A stretch of 64,000 nt of DNA from Orthonyx spaldingii (taxonomy: Eukaryota > Chordata > Aves > Passeriformes > Orthonychidae). How positions within the stretch are numbered: position 1 is the stretch's first letter; the number at the start of each line of letters is the position of its first letter. Under the pieces are notes generated by a model. It did not search any database and was not told where the DNA came from. It saw only the letters and a program-made list of their open reading frames with translations. Location of the stretch: positions 476,419 to 540,418 of the forward strand of contig VZTJ01000242.1 in the NCBI GenBank assembly GCA_013397795.1, in the 5' to 3' direction. Shown here in pieces: positions 24,726-35,896 of the stretch. Made by a program: the position numbers and the translations under genes.

Positions 24726-25099
24726 TGCGGGAGCTCAGGGCTTCTGAACAACGAATCAATACGATTTCGCAGAAGCCATTTATTGTTTACAAAAGACTCT
24801 TATTTATACTTTTACAACTGCTGTACACGCGATCACACATTACATGATTGGTCCCTCTAGCTTGTCCACGCGCTCTGCATGCACTTTTCAGAAAATATAA
24901 TTGGTTCTTGATTTAGTGCAGTATAGTCTTTTTTTATCTATTTCTTGCTGTCTTGGTATTCTGTTTTTCACCTTTTCCTTTCCCAATTTAGCACAGCTTA
25001 CATTTCAGTGGCCTTGACGAATTCTTGAGGGCTTTGATAAGCGTAACTACAGGTGGTTTTGGCTGGGGCACACTGTCAGTGTTCAAATACATTACAACA
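24726..25099 (-). mobile_element. solo LTR of an endogenous retrovirus
   Basis: A 374-bp element reading TG...CA on the minus strand, flanked by perfect 6-bp direct repeats (CTACCT). On the minus strand, in order, it has a CCAAT box (24851-24847), a TATA box TATAAATA (24808-24801) and an AATAAA signal (24784-24779). The AATAAA lies between the TATA box and the expected transcription start. This leaves a short R plus U5 of about 50 bases. That order is also found in alpharetrovirus LTRs. No primer-binding site, gag, pol or env follows on either side, so the internal part was probably lost by LTR-LTR recombination. The family is not identified. Confidence 0.85.
24779..24808 (-). promoter_or_regulatory. 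LTR core promoter and polyadenylation signal
   Basis: Minus-strand TATAAATA at 24808-24801, followed 16 bases downstream by AATAAA at 24784-24779. A CCAAT motif lies about 40 bases upstream of the TATA box. These are intact as sequence; whether they act is unknown. Confidence 0.7.
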
Positions 25100-25105
25100 C
25101 TACCT
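25100..25105. repeat. target-site duplication, LTR right copy
   Basis: CTACCT immediately right of the LTR, identical to 24720-24725. Confidence 0.85.
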
Positions 25106-25827
25106 GGACACAAGGAATTGGGATTGGTAGAATTGTGCCTCTGAGGACTGGAGTGGGTTCTTCATGATAGCTCCAACAATTATCTCCAAAGGCAGGGTTA
25201 TATTTGGTCTGCTGCAGAGCGTGAAGCAGATAGACCCAGGTACCCACGAACAGTTAAGCTCTCCTGCTCTTGGTTACACATAATGAACCTTCTCCAAGAA
25301 GAGTGTGTCTCACTCACTTTTCGGTTTTTATTTAGCCTCTGTGTCCACCAGGGCCAAGTTCTTTAGAAAGGGGGAAAAAAGAAAAGTGTCATATCTTCCA
25401 GTAAGATGAGTGATAGGAAGCTACCACATGTATAGGAGGCTCCTGCTGTTGCACAGCCTAGGCATTGCTTCTTTAGCATTCACTGGCAAGAACACTTATT
25501 CCCTGCAGTCATCCCTCACTTGTTCTTTTCTTGACAGCAGATGGGAAGCAGGATAAGAAGACACCCTGAACAAGGGTAATTACATCCTTATCTTTGCTTA
25601 ATCTTGATTTTTCTGCACCTTCTTTCATAAGAGTTGATTAGTTGTGCTGTGTCAAGCAGATGCTTTAAAGAAATCTATTTACGGGGTTTGCAGCTGGAAG
25701 TGGTTTATAATGGCAAATAAAAGGACTTTCTCCACTGAGATGTGCAGACAGGCCCAAGGTCACACTAGTCAAACAGAAGACATTCTGTTAGTGAACAAGA
25801 TCAGTGTTCTAGCACAGCTGGGCCCTC
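25106..25827. other. non-coding stretch, no gene seen
   Basis: No exon or repeat recognised between the solo LTR and the next CR1 fragment. Confidence 0.5.
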
Positions 25828-26045
25828 AGAATTACAGAATGGCTGAGGCTGGAAGTAATGTCTGAAGGTCATAGGATCCAGTCCCCCTTTCTGGAGCATG
25901 TCCAGACAGCTTTTGAGTATCTTCAAGGATGGAGACTCTACCACCTCCCTGGGCAACCTGTGCCAGTGCTCAGTCACTCTCACAGTAAAATGTGTTTCAT
26001 GATGGTCAGGAGGAATCTCTTGTGTATCAGTTTGTGTTTGAATGT
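25828..26045 (-). mobile_element. CR1 LINE fragment, 3' end
   Basis: Short minus-strand CR1. Read on the minus strand it gives the RT C-terminus (HFTVRVTEHWHRLPREVVES, then PSLKILKSCLD) followed by the 3' terminal region ending at about 25828 (AGCCATTCTGTAATTCT). Severely 5'-truncated, with no tail. Confidence 0.88.
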
Positions 26046-28756
26046 CCAGATTAAGGGTGTTCCTTGGACTAATCCTGCTGGCCACAATTTACCTGGAGCT
26101 AAGTGTAAGCATAAGTATTTTGATGTACCAGCATGAGCAAACCAATTTGATATCTCTATTTTGGTGAGAGAAAATTTGAAAGAATTATCTGCTGTGATAG
26201 GGTGAGGGAATTCCAGATAGGTTTGACTGAGAAACAGTGGCTTCTCTGTATGGTTGAGTCCAAAATACTTGCAGGCTGAGCAAGATTCCTTTGATTTCTG
26301 TAAATTACAGACTAGTGAGTGCTTCTGTTGGCATAGAACTTGCATCTTAAAGTGTGTTTTCTTTATCACCTCCCAGGGATGCATATTTAGTCTGCTTGTA
26401 ATTTTGGTGTGGTGATCTCAGAGTAATATGAAGGATATGTGTCATACTTTAAAAGGTAAGGGCTCAGGCTTTATGATTACAGTATGTAAACCTCCTTCCC
26501 AAATTAGGCAAAATCTAGGGAAATGAGAAAAATGCATGAGAGAAATGCATCCAGTTTATTTGCAGAAATACCAGCCAGTCTCCTTCTTAGCAGAACTGAT
26601 GCTGCCTTGTGTAGGACAATAGCAAAAAGAAGTCCTGCAAGTCTTGCACAAGGCAAATTTGGGAAACCCTGAAGTACTGCATCAACTTTAAACAAGCAAA
26701 TCCTGTGGCATTCTGCACCATTTTCCAGCATTCAGGGTTATAATGTCCAGGGGGCATACCTATGCATCCTGTGCAGACTGACACAGACCTACTGTTCATA
26801 GAGGTCACCCAAAGCAATTTCCTCATGATTTCTAATTTAAAGATACTGTCCCTGAATTAGTGAATAATGAGAATGAGATGACCCATCACTGTGTGTCCAT
26901 TCTGTCTGAGCTTCCCACCTGGTCACTTTTTAGCACAAAAAATGGTGAAATTTCTCATGCATACCATGGCTACATGTGCCTGACCTGAACGGTGAGAGTA
27001 TTTGAAACTGAACTAATTTTTCTGCTAGTGTGGAAGTTAATATCAGGTTTATATAAGGACTCGAAACACCACTGAATGTGAACATTTTGATGAAATACAG
27101 GCTGATTTTAATTTTTGTCAAATACTGCTAGCAGAAGCAGCAATTACTTTTTTCAAATAGTGAGCCTAGGTCCATAATTTGCATCTAGATTTTAAGCATT
27201 TTAGAAACTGAAGAGGCTCAGATCTATATTTTGATTGAATGCTAGCTCTAACTGCAGTAGTTCCCTTCAGAAGGCACGAGAAAAAATTAATGATGATAAA
27301 CAGGTCTCCTAGTGAATAGTAATAATAGGATGCCACTTTTTTTTTTCAGATCTGTTTGGAAAAATAGCATACAATGTAATATCATAAGTAAACAGCCTAA
27401 ATTCTTCATTTTTAATCATCCAGAGACTTACTGTTTCATGAAAAAAACCCAAATTTGCTTTACTGAGGAATGTCCTTTATGCATACAACATATTAGAATA
27501 AGTTCAAAGTTCAGTGAGGCCAGCTGCTTGCCAAAGAATGAACTGCAAGCTGAGATATTTTTGACTCTATCATGGGAATGCAAAGATGGCTGCAAGAGCA
27601 TCTTTTGATATTGCTGCAAACACAAAATTATTTTCTTTTTCTGTGAAGCAGAATTCTGGGAAGGGGTGCCTTCTATGTGCCGATAAAGACATCCATTTCC
27701 CCCCATTATTCTGCTGTTGAAAAACATAGGGGAAATCAAGACGGGTTCATGTTATAATGACAAAGTAACCATGCAGACTCCCCTTTTGATTACTGGTGGC
27801 AGTAGCACTAGCAGCAGTTATTACCTTTTCTGAAAGACAAGATTTGTTGTAGCAGCAGCCTCTTACACCAGAAAACCTGTTGTCCTAAATTGGTTTGCTT
27901 AGCTAGGCAAAAGCAGAAATTGGTTGAAAGGAAAGGGAGTGAGAGAGATACGGCTCCTCATTTTTTTGTGCCACACGTTTTGTGTAAAGGCACAGATAAT
28001 GAGGCTGGCTGGCATTTATACCACTGGCAGCAAGTGCTTAGATGAGTGGGGCAGTTAGCACCCTGCAAGGACAAGCCCTGCTCTTATACATCATACCTGG
28101 GCACCAACCAAAGCCATCTGAGTACACACTGCTTACTCACAAATGGTGTGTTATTTCCCAGTCATACCATTTGGCAGCCTTGCTGGGATGTCTTCTGTGT
28201 GCACTGATGGCTAATATGGGAAGAAGCAGCCCTCAGAGAGTAGCAGGAGTCAAGCTCGTGTAGCCTCAGGACTGTCCTCCGCATCACCTGGGGGAGACAC
28301 CATCTGACACCATCTTTCTGCTGTGTCTGACACACTGGCAATTCTTTGCAGAAGTGTAAAGAAGGTGTTGTGCTGCTGTGAAGAAGGCACTGACATTGAA
28401 GTGATAACTGATGTTTCATGCTCAGAGGCCATTTCCTGTGTAAGGGGCCTTGAACACACACTGAAGAAAAAAAATGCTTTGGAAGACTGTGGTAATGTAA
28501 CGCCCTTTCTTGTGATCTGTGCAGGATAATAATATTTTTTTCATTTCCACAGTTTCCATAGCTCCCAGTCAACTCTCTGATGCTACTGCAAAGTAAGAAA
28601 AAGTAAGGATAAGTATAATTTCTTTTTTAGTTCACTTCCTACTTAAGCTTCTAAAATTGAGCTGTTTTCTATAATCTTTTACTTAGTGTGATGGCCTTTT
28701 GAAACACCATTAGAAAATGATGGAGGCTTTTTGTGTGTTTGCTTGTCCAAATAATG
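26046..28756. other. non-coding stretch with domain-free open frames
   Basis: No gene recognised. Longish open frames on both strands at 25980-26384, 26504-26826, 27428-27739 and 28042-28572 show no domain and overlap one another, as expected of chance. The 28042-28572 part is richer in G/C than its surroundings and is flagged as a finding. Confidence 0.45.
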
Positions 28757-29482
28757 CAAGTTCATACTGGGACCACTGCTGTTTAACATCTTTGTCAGCG
28801 ACATGGACAGTGGGATCAAGGCCACCCTCAGCAAGTTTGCCATTGACACCGAGCTGTGTGGTCCAGCCAGCAAATGTGCATTTGCAGTCTATAAAGCCAG
28901 TTATATCCTGGGCTGCATCCAAAGCAGTGTGGCCAGCAGGGCAAGGGAGGGAATTCTGCACCTCTGCTTTACTGTAGTGAGACCCTATCTGGAACACTGC
29001 ATCCACCTGGAACACTGCATCCAGCTCTGGGGTCATCAACGAATGTCCAGAGGAGGCCACGAATATGATCAGAAGGACTTCTCCAATGACGGAAGACAGA
29101 GAGTAGTGGCTGATCTACCTAGAGAAGGTCCCAGGGAGACTTTATAGGTACCTTCCAGTACACAAAGGGGGCAACAAGAGAGCTGGAGTAGGACTCCTTA
29201 CAAGGTCATGTAGTGATAGATCAAGGGAGAACAGCCTTAAGATGAAGGAGGGTAGATTTAGATTAGCTATTAGGAGGAAATTCTTTACTGTGAGGGTGGT
29301 GATGCACTGGCCCAGGTTGCCCAGAGGAACTGTGGATGCTCCACCCCTGGAAGTATTTAAGGCCAGTTGAACAGGCCTTTGTGCCACCTGCTCTACTACA
29401 AAGTTTGTCAGCCCATGGTAGGGGGATTGGAACCAGATGACCTTCAGGGTCCCTTACAACTCAAACCATTCTACGAATCTAT
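28757..29482 (+). mobile_element. CR1 LINE, 5'-truncated with internal deletion
   Basis: Sense CR1. It starts inside RT just after the GVPQGS box, then continues through NIFVSDMDSGIKATLSKF. The FADD box reads FAID at about 28837-28848. The frame then jumps from about 28890 directly to the RT C-terminal part (SYILGCIQSSVASRAREGI), so roughly the thumb-connecting segment is deleted. An in-frame 18-bp duplication lies at 28989-29024. The 3' UTR ends with 'cccttacaactcaaaccatt' and an 'ctacgaatct' tail near 29482. Confidence 0.92.
28989..29024 (+). repeat. 18-bp tandem duplication inside CR1
   Basis: Two copies of ctggaacactgcatccaM (35 of 36 bases periodic). It duplicates six codons, LEHCIH then LEHCIQ, of the CR1 RT C-terminal region. 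Confidence 0.85.
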
Positions 29483-30794
29483 TATTTGGATGCCTCAGTT
29501 ATGTATGTTTTCTGCTACATGGAGATGAAACGGTTCCTAAGCAAAATCTAGAAGTTCAAGTGTAGGTGACACAGAACATCCCACTGATGGCACTATTTTT
29601 ATTCACAGTTTTCATCCATGTTCACCATACTGCCTCTGCATCTCCCAAACAATATTTCATTCTCACTGGATTAGGTCTTTAGAGATACACAGTATCTTCC
29701 AGTAGAGAATTTGTGGTCTAAGTAGTGAGGAAAAGCTGTTGGAAATGAGGGAAAACTCATTTAATTAGCCATAAAGACAGAACTAGGAGCAGAAGATACT
29801 ATCTTCTGAATCTATCTTCTGAATTTTATGCAAGGTCCTTAATTTCTCACTGTATACATTTCTAAAGAGTTACATATTAATTATCATATTCTCCCATGTT
29901 TTGAAGCTCAGAATGTCACTTACATAAATTCCGCCCGGGAGGTACATATTGCTTAATAGCTGAATTAATTTTTAATCTCCCTTTGAAGAATATTAATGCT
30001 TTATTTTCTACACTTCTTCTCAAAAGCAGCATTCTAGCAAAATGTCTGAAAGAAGAAAGCACTGGGAATACTTACTTTTGAAAGCAACGTCTTATCATCA
30101 TTTAATTGCAACTGTCAAACTTTTCCACAAGCCTCGTGCTTCTTTCCCTGACTGCTTTATTGATGCTGGTGTCACTCAGCATTTATAGGAAGACTAATTT
30201 CTCAGCATTGCAGTACCTGCCTGAACTTTCTGAACCTGAGCCTGTTACACCATTATATTCTTTGCACTGCTGAATATGAATCACAGCCTTTCTAGAACCT
30301 GTGAAAATATTTGAGTACCTATTTAAGGATTAAGGGAAAGCAGTTTTATCAAAAGTAGAAAAAGAAGAATGAAATTTCGTTTTTTCCATATTGTTATATA
30401 AATTGAAGTCTTCTGGTCTCCTTTTGAAATTGTCTAAAATTTTTGCTATCTGTCTTGAAAATACAGCCACTTCACTAGGTCTGAGGGTTGTTCACACATG
30501 TGAGGGGGCTGAATTAAAGGTACCAGGCCTACTTGATTCTTTTGTTACTTTGCCTCTGAGTGCTTGACTTTGCAGGCTTAATGTTCTCTAAATGTAGGAG
30601 GATGATGGGTGAAACTTAGTGGCATACTTGCATACATATGCAAAATTAGCAATTTATGATCCTTAAATTGGGGTCCTGTTCCCTTGATCCAGAGGTGTTG
30701 TATATAATTCAGTTGATGTTTTTTTCTGCAGCATTTATATAAAAAAGTAGTATTCAATTTTCAGCACTTATAAACCCACTTAGGTATCAGAAGG
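29483..30794. other. non-coding stretch, no gene seen
   Basis: AT-rich DNA between two CR1 copies, with no open frame worth listing and no repeat recognised. Confidence 0.55.
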
Positions 30795-31305
30795 CTAAAA
30801 TAATGCTTCCCTGTAACCTTCTCTTCTCCAGTCTGAAAAACTCTAACTCCCTCAGTCTTTCTTCATAGTAGAGATGCTTCATCCTGCTGAACATTTTTCT
30901 GGCCCTCTTCTGGACCTGCTCCAGTAGCTCCATGACTTTCCTGTGCTGGCATTCAGGACCTGGATACTGTACTCCTGGAGTCTCACTAGAGCAGAGGGGC
31001 AGAGGCTGATTACACTTATTTGGATGCAGCCCAGGACACATTGGCTGTCTGGGCTGGGAGTGCACGTGGCTGGGTCGTGTTCAGTTTCTCACCCACCAGC
31101 ACTCCCAAGGCTTTCTCTCCAGGCCTACTCCTGATCTGTTCATCCCCCAGCCTGTGTTGATACTGGGAGTTGCCACAGCCCAGGTGCAGCATCTTGCACT
31201 TGGTCTTGTTGAACATTATGAGGTTCTCACACGCCCACCTCTGGACTTGTCCAAGTCCTCCCTCTGTATGCCATACATTCCCTCAGGCATGTCAAATGCA
31301 ACACT
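30795..31305 (-). mobile_element. CR1 LINE fragment, internal
   Basis: Minus-strand CR1 truncated at both ends. On the minus strand it reads from the KxKCxxLHLGxxN segment (NKTKCKMLHLGCGN, about 31211-31170) through LLEQVQKRARKMFSRM to YYEERLRELEFFRLEKRRL (about 30870-30814). The 3' UTR and terminal box are missing, which is unusual because CR1 copies are normally truncated at the 5' end only. Confidence 0.9.
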
Positions 31306-32636
31306 CAGCTTTATTGTTAGCAAATTTTTTAAAGGTGCACTAGATAATGTCTATTTCTATGGTGACTGGCCGAAAAACATTAATTTTTATGTCACCAGTT
31401 GCAGAATGGGATTCTTTGACTTCCCGTTCTTTTCCCATCTCTTTTTTCTCTGTAGAGTGAGGGTGCCCTTTACTGAACCCTATCCATGGGATGATAGAAA
31501 TTTAGAGAATACATCTGAATAACAGAGTGAACTCCATGCTAGAACTGCTGTTTAATGCTGATTGTATACTGATCTCATCCCATAGCAGAAGATTGCCTTG
31601 CAGGTGCAAAAGTAGTTTTCAGTCTGGCCGACAGAACCAGAACAGCCCTCTCTGGGTGTGTGTTAGAGCACACGTGAGATGCATGCCAGTTTCTAGGCAG
31701 CTTTGCTGCTACAGCTTTGCAACAAAGCAATATTTTTCCTGCTTAGAAGCATAATCTGGGTGATGCTAAGGCAAAGCATATTCTTCTCCATGCCCTTATT
31801 TATTCAGAAAGGGCCACACTGGTTCCAGCTGAAGGACTGTTAAAAAAAAGAGAGAGATCTCCAGGCTGCCCTGATTTGTGCATGCTGTCATTGGTAGACA
31901 AAAGCACAGAAAGGAATGCTGTGGCCTGCCTGTCCTACATCTGATCTGGACTGCCTGCCTGAGCAGTGGGATATTCATTTGAACAACATTGGTTGGGAAT
32001 GTACTGCAGAATGTTTCTTTTCTTTTGCATGTCTTCCCAAGCAAATGTGGACTTGAAATTGGGTCAGGCAGGCTTACATGAATCACCCAGAGCAGAGCAT
32101 AACAACTACTGCTTATGAGGGTGTACTGGTTTTGACATGCTTCATAGCTAGATCCTTTGTTCAGTGTATAGTGGAGGGCTGAAACTTGCAGGCATTTATT
32201 GGGAGAGAGCACTGAATGGCTACTGCTGAACCACTACGGAGCTCTTCTGCCTGTCAGGAGAGTTTTTATTGTAATACACTGCATGACATTTGCAACTCAC
32301 CTATCTCATTGCAAACTTACTTGAAAATAAGAAAAACTGCCAGACCTCCCTGTCTGGTGTTGTGTAAATGTTAGTGACTCGAGGTTCTCTTTGAGTATTT
32401 GCTCTCTTTAAAAAGCAAATTTTAAGACACATTTCCTGTCTCCATCTCTCAGCTGATTATGTGATCTTCTCTTCTACTTTCACTTATAACAGTTCCAAGC
32501 ATCTTTTTTTTTAATAAGATCACAAACTGAAATACTTGTACATTGGTTTCCTCAGACTTCAGTATACATACCTGCCTATTGAAATTATTATTCTTCCTGA
32601 CTTTTAGAGCATGTCTGCAATTATAGCCAAGTAGAT
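31306..32636. other. non-coding stretch with one domain-free open frame
   Basis: A 138-codon minus-strand open frame at 31796-32212 has no recognisable domain and no repeat match. It is most likely chance. No other feature seen. Confidence 0.5.
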
Positions 32637-33842
32637 AATAGAATCATAGAACCCTTGGGTTGAAAGGGACCATAAAGATCATCTAGTTCCAACGCACCTG
32701 CCATGGGCAGGGACATCTTCCATTAGACCAGGTTGTTCAGAGCTTCATCCAACAATTGCAGGGATGGAGCATCCACAACTTCTCTGGGAAACCTGTGCCA
32801 CTGCCTCTCCATCCTCACAGTAAAGAATTTCCTCCCAATATCTAATCTAAATCTGCCCTCCTTCAGCTTAAAGCCATTCACCCTCATCCTATCACTACAT
32901 GCCCTTGTGAAAAGCCCCTCTCCCTCTCTCTTGTAGTCCCCTTTGGTACTGAAAGGCCTTTGCAAGGTCTCCCTGAAGCCTTCTCTTCTCTGGGCTGAAC
33001 AGCTCCAACTCTCTTAGCCTGTCTTCGTAGTAGAGGTGCTCCAGCCCTCTTCTTACCTTCATGTCTCTCCTCTGAACTCATTCCAACAGGTCAACATCTT
33101 TTCTATGTTGGGGGCCCTGGAGCTGGAAGCAGCACTCTAGATGGGGGTCTCATGAGAGCCACGTAGATGGCAAAAATCACCTCCCTCAGCTCCTGGCAAT
33201 GCTGCCTTTGATGCAGCTTGGGACATGATTGGCCTCCAGCCTCTCACCGCAAGCACCCCCAAGTGCTTCTGTTCATGATCTATTCTCCACCCAGCTTGTA
33301 TTTGGGATTGCCCCAATCCAGGTGTAGGACTTCGTATTTGGCCTTGTTGTACTTCATGAGACAGGCCCACCTCTCCAGCCTGTCCAGGTCCCTCTGAATG
33401 GCATCCCTTCACTCCAGTGTGTTAACAGCATCACACAGCTTGGTATCAATGACAAACTTGTTGAGGGTGCTCTCGATCCCACTGTCTGTGTCACTTACAG
33501 GAATTTTAAACAGTCACGGTCTCAGTACTGGTCCCTGAAGAACAGCAGTTGCCACTGGTCTCCACTTGAGCTGTTGACTGCATCTCTTGGAGTGAGACCA
33601 TCCAGCCAATTTCTTATACACCAACTGTCCCATCTGCAAATCCATGTGTCTCCAGTTTAGAGACAAGGATATTATGCAGGATATTGTCCAATGCTTTGTA
33701 CAAGTCAGGTAGATGGCATCTGCTGCTCTTCCGTCATACATTACTGCAGTAACCTGATCATAGAAAGCTACCAAATTTGTCAGACAAAATTTGCCTTCAA
33801 TGAAGCCATGTTGGCTGTCATCAATCACCTCATTATTTAGAT
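32637..33842 (-). mobile_element. CR1 LINE, 5'-truncated, RT C-terminal half
   Basis: Minus-strand CR1 of about 1.2 kb. The 3' terminus at 32637 (on the minus strand, GGTTCTATGATTC) follows the 'gggaccat ... catctag' box. Reading away from it: FFTVRMERQWHRFPREVVDA (about 32850-32790), a frameshifted middle with LERxEEKASGRPCK remnants, then the RT palm with a DDSQHGFIEGKFCLTNLVAF segment (about 33822-33760). That segment is the one normally found between RT motif 2 and motif A. Multiple frame breaks. Confidence 0.93.
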
Positions 33843-35523
33843 GGTGTACTGCTAAAGGAGTAAAACGTTGAAATCACTACCTAAAAGGGAAAGAGCACAA
33901 CCAGCCTTGTGAATGGATAACTTTTAAAAATGAAAATTAGAGCATTTACAGAATTAGTATCTATGGTCCCTTTCAGTATCACTGGTCGCTTTCTGACCAT
34001 CACATCACACTGACTTCTGCTTATTGCATTTACACATCTGCATGCATTAAGTAGCCGTAAGTAAGCAGGAACTTTGACAAACTGTGCAGTCTGACTGTTT
34101 ACTGCTGAATAATGTCTTAAGAAGAAACCTGACAAGAAATGTTAAACAAAGATACTGCTCTTTGCTCTTCTTATTTTGGTCTCTTGTAATCTTAAGCAAC
34201 CTTGATACTTTGAGACCTTTCTTGAATCTAAGCATAAAAGTACCTTGGATTTTACCCTCCTTTCACCTGCTAAATGAGCTTCACACCTGTGGCTAAAAAA
34301 TCTTCAAAATGCCAGCTTAAATATACTCAAAACCAGTTCTTATGCCAACACTCTCCTTTTCCCCAAGTAATTTTGTTCTTCCCCTGATGTTTAGCCCCTA
34401 TCAATTTATAGACAGTGAACACACCCTCTCCAGTCTTTACTTTGCTAAGCTAAACAATTCCAATCCTACAATCCTTTCAGCTCAGACAGGCCTCACTCTA
34501 TTTCTTCACCGTATTTGTTTCCAATTTAATTTCAGTCTACTTCTAGATTGTTGCCCAGAACCAAACATCCGAGTTCATCAGCAACCTTGTGCAGTGCTAT
34601 TTTCTTGCTGTTATTCGTAACTTATTTTCAGTCACGGTTCCTTTAGGTAGAGGACAGCTAAGACATTTTTGCATCTGGAGAATCATACAAAGTTTAGCCC
34701 TGACAATATCAGCCTTCTGTGTTAACAAACAGAAAACCACCAACTCCTCCAAATCCTCTTTTCCTGCCATGGGACAGTTCTGCAGATGAACAAACACTGC
34801 AAACACTGGAGTCAGTAATATGCTCTTGCATTCATTATGTGTGCTGCTTGTTCATGGGCGCTTCAGAGCATCTGCACTGTGCTGCTCATATGTGAATTCT
34901 CTTGGCCCTCTCCTGGTTTGAGAGGCCAGACATAGCCCTTGTCACAAGTTCAAGCTGTTGTGCATGGTCTTTTGATCTAGAAAGGGTCTGGCGATGTGGT
35001 CTTTTGATCTAGAAAGGGTCTGGCGATGTGCTGCCTCTGTGGCAGTTTGTGTCTTGTACATGACCTCTGGCCCAGGATCTTCCTGATAGCAGCACTGGAG
35101 CCTGCTACCGAGCCATCTGGTTCAGTCTTCTTGGACCATCTCTCAATGGGACCCTTCTGGTGAGCTATACTGCAGAAGGAACTCTGGATAAGGATGGTGC
35201 TTGCACAATAACTGCTCTTCCCCTTCCTGTCCTTGACTGCTGCTCCCATGAATGTGCATGTCTTCCTACTCTTCCTTCCTTTGCCCTCCTGCATGTGCAT
35301 GGGCTAGGCCAAAGTCCCAATTGCAGGTGTATGGCAGAGCACTCACTTCCACTCTTTGCAAGTGACTTATTAGGTGACATAAAAGACATCTGAAAGGCCC
35401 CAAGATATTTGTAGACAATATCAGCCAATCAGTCATTGTATGTATCTGACATTTGCTTTCTGCAAAACAGATATCGCTCTCTAAGCGTCAGTAGCAGGAA
35501 TAGAAAGAAGATAATAAAAGAAG
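33843..35523. other. non-coding stretch with a dual-strand open region
   Basis: No gene recognised. 34977-35428 is open on both strands (107 and 87 codons minus, 77 codons plus) and has higher GC than its neighbours, but shows no domain or repeat signature. A perfect 32-bp tandem duplication lies at its left edge. Confidence 0.45.
34966..35029. repeat. perfect 32-bp tandem duplication
   Basis: Two identical head-to-tail 32-bp units, 34966-34997 and 34998-35029 (each starts ggtcttttgatctagaaagg). Perfect identity suggests a recent event or an assembly artefact. Confidence 0.95.
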
Positions 35524-35896
35524 GCTCCAGGGAGACCTTGTTTCAGTCTTCAAGTATGTAAAGGGGATTTATAAGAAAGATGGGGTCAGACATTTTAGTA
35601 GGGACTGTAACGATAGTGCAAGGATTAATGGCTTTAAACTAAAAGAGTGTAGAATCAGACTAGCTATAAGAAAGATATTTTTTATGTTGAGGGTAGTGAA
35701 ACACCTGAACAGGTTGCCCAAAGAGGTGGTAGATGCCCCATCACTGGAAACATTCAATGTCAGAGTGGAAGGGGCTCTGAGAAATGTGATCTAGTTGAAG
35801 ATGTCCGTACTTATTGGAGGGAAGGTTGAACTAGATGAACTTTAAAGGTCCCTTCCAACTCAAACTCAAAATTTTATGATTTTATGATCATAGAAT
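35524..35896 (+). mobile_element. CR1 LINE fragment, 3' end
   Basis: Sense CR1 3' end. It starts in the 'gctccagggagacctt' segment and includes 'aacaggttgcccaaagaggt' (RT C-terminus) at 35709-35728. It closes with 'aaggtcccttccaactc' and two TTTTATGA repeats (35873-35888), then an ATAGAAT end. About 370 bp, 5'-truncated. Confidence 0.92.

Noticed and set aside
24527..24751. Minus-strand frame overlapping the LTR end as a retroviral leader or gag start
   Set aside because: It crosses the LTR edge and target duplication into flanking host DNA, so it cannot be part of an intact element.
31154..31522. 122-codon plus-strand open frame
   Set aside because: Half is antisense CR1 and the rest has no domain.
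33514..33828. 104-codon minus-strand frame
   Set aside because: CR1 reverse-transcriptase remnant, included in the CR1 copy at 32637-33842.
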